Source: Struthidea cinerea (taxonomy: Eukaryota > Chordata > Aves > Passeriformes > Corcoracidae). From it: 64,000 nt of DNA. The stretch is taken from positions 310,001-374,000 of the forward strand of contig VZTI01003649.1 in assembly GCA_013397865.1 (NCBI GenBank). The letters run 5' to 3'. Below are positions 63,082-64,000 of the stretch, one piece after another; the first letter of the stretch is position 1, and every line of letters begins with the position of its first letter. The notes beneath the pieces were generated by a model. That model worked only from the letters and a program-made list of their open reading frames with translations, was not told the origin of the DNA and did no database searches. The translations under genes were made by a program, and so were the position numbers.

Positions 63082-64000
63082 CTGCGGAGTCAAAATAAAA
63101 TTATTTTAGAAAATACCAGCTTTGGTTGACCTCTTAGAATCATTAAAATTGGCAAGTATCTCCAAACTAAGAAGGTACTGAAAGACTGGACTCCAATACA
63201 CAAATGCAGTAACACTGAAACTGATTAAAGATTTTCAAATTATGCCAATGTTAGCTACTTCCACTGAAGTTATTAGAAATTTCACAAGACAAATCTTACA
63301 GCTAAGAGCATCAGTCCAACTAAGTGAAACGGAAAGATGCATACCTATAATGGGGCAGGACAAACAAATATACCCCATATATTCTCTCTCATCCTGGACT
63401 GTGAGGGGTTGTAAGGATCCCCTTAAAGCACTGATAAAAGCACTGAAAGGGACAATCAAATTTCCCCTTATGATCTAATAATTGCTTTAACTACAGGGCA
63501 AATAAGAGCTCTGGAAAAGTGCTGCCTAGGCAGAGCTACCAACCAGGTGAAACAGTCAGGCCCTCTAACCCTTTCTTGCCTCCTTTGCAGAAGGGTAAAG
63601 GACAGCTTTGGAATGACCCCGAGGAATGAGTCTGAATTTTCCATTACCCCTAAAAAATGATAACAAGCCGTTGGGAACAGGCAACACCCCCCCCAAACTA
63701 GTAATGCCAGAGTCAGCCACAAGGGGGCAATGCGTACTTAGGGCCATTGCAACTCAAAGCCTCAAGTTTAGTAGACTTGTTCCCACTCTGTAAAAATAGC
63801 GTCAGTATTTACAGCCTAGAAAATCATTAAAGGATTATCTACTCCAAAACCGGCCAAATAATTACACACAGCAATTATTGCTGCAAAGCCTCCACTTCTT
63901 GAGCTATAACTTATTTTTTTTAAATCAGTTGTCCTGATTTTAAAAACCACTGTAAGAAAGAAAGACTATTAAAATCCTCAGCTCCTCTGCCTCCCTGGAG
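63082..64000 (-). other. PCNX1: PCNX1 intron upstream of window exon 1, running off the edge
   Basis: Bounded on the left by the acceptor at 63082-63083. The remainder has no exon that I could join to the pecanex reading, and no recognisable repeat beyond a C run near 63690. Confidence 0.6.

Overview
The window looks like bird nuclear DNA. It carries several CR1 (chicken repeat 1) LINE copies, one of which ends in tandem ATTCTATG octamers, and an interrupted vertebrate gene with compact introns (about 0.2-3.5 kb). No bacterial-style gene organisation, CRISPR array or tRNA/rRNA gene was seen. The species cannot be fixed from the sequence; another sauropsid is possible but less likely.

Right part (about 38.6-64 kb): the 3' half of one gene on the minus strand, recognised as pecanex 1 (PCNX1). 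I assembled 18 consecutive coding exons by hand, all with GT-AG introns. Their lengths sum to 3282 nt, which is exactly 1094 codons including the stop, so the C-terminal 1093 residues are open and in frame. They hold the last membrane segments, the pecanex C-terminal domain, a Ser-rich low-complexity tail and the conserved end of the protein. The gene continues off the right edge. Its 3'UTR runs leftward from 38594. A proximal poly(A) signal lies near 37.9 kb, and a distal one near 33.16 kb would give a UTR of about 5.4 kb with an antisense CR1 inside it.

Middle (31.3-31.9 kb): a 270-base assembly gap (N) next to very CpG-rich DNA, which is probably a CpG-island promoter partly lost from the assembly. 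In human, SIPA1L1 follows PCNX1 in the same orientation, so this could be an upstream SIPA1L1 promoter or that of a non-coding RNA. This is inference only.

Left part (1-31.3 kb): I found no convincing protein-coding gene. It is intergenic or possibly intronic DNA with CR1 copies at 16.6-18.4 kb (minus, a partial reverse transcriptase), 22.04-22.95 kb (plus, apparently composite) and 28.9-29.1 kb (plus). It also holds a likely very old CR1 remnant near 13.8 kb, a few simple repeats and a G-quadruplex-like tract.

No new biological system is evident. The most useful leads are the gapped CpG island, a coding-like 107-codon ORF antisense in a PCNX1 intron, weak splice donors in the membrane-domain exons (one beside a G-run-rich intron start), a composite CR1, and a perfect hairpin in the last PCNX1 intron.
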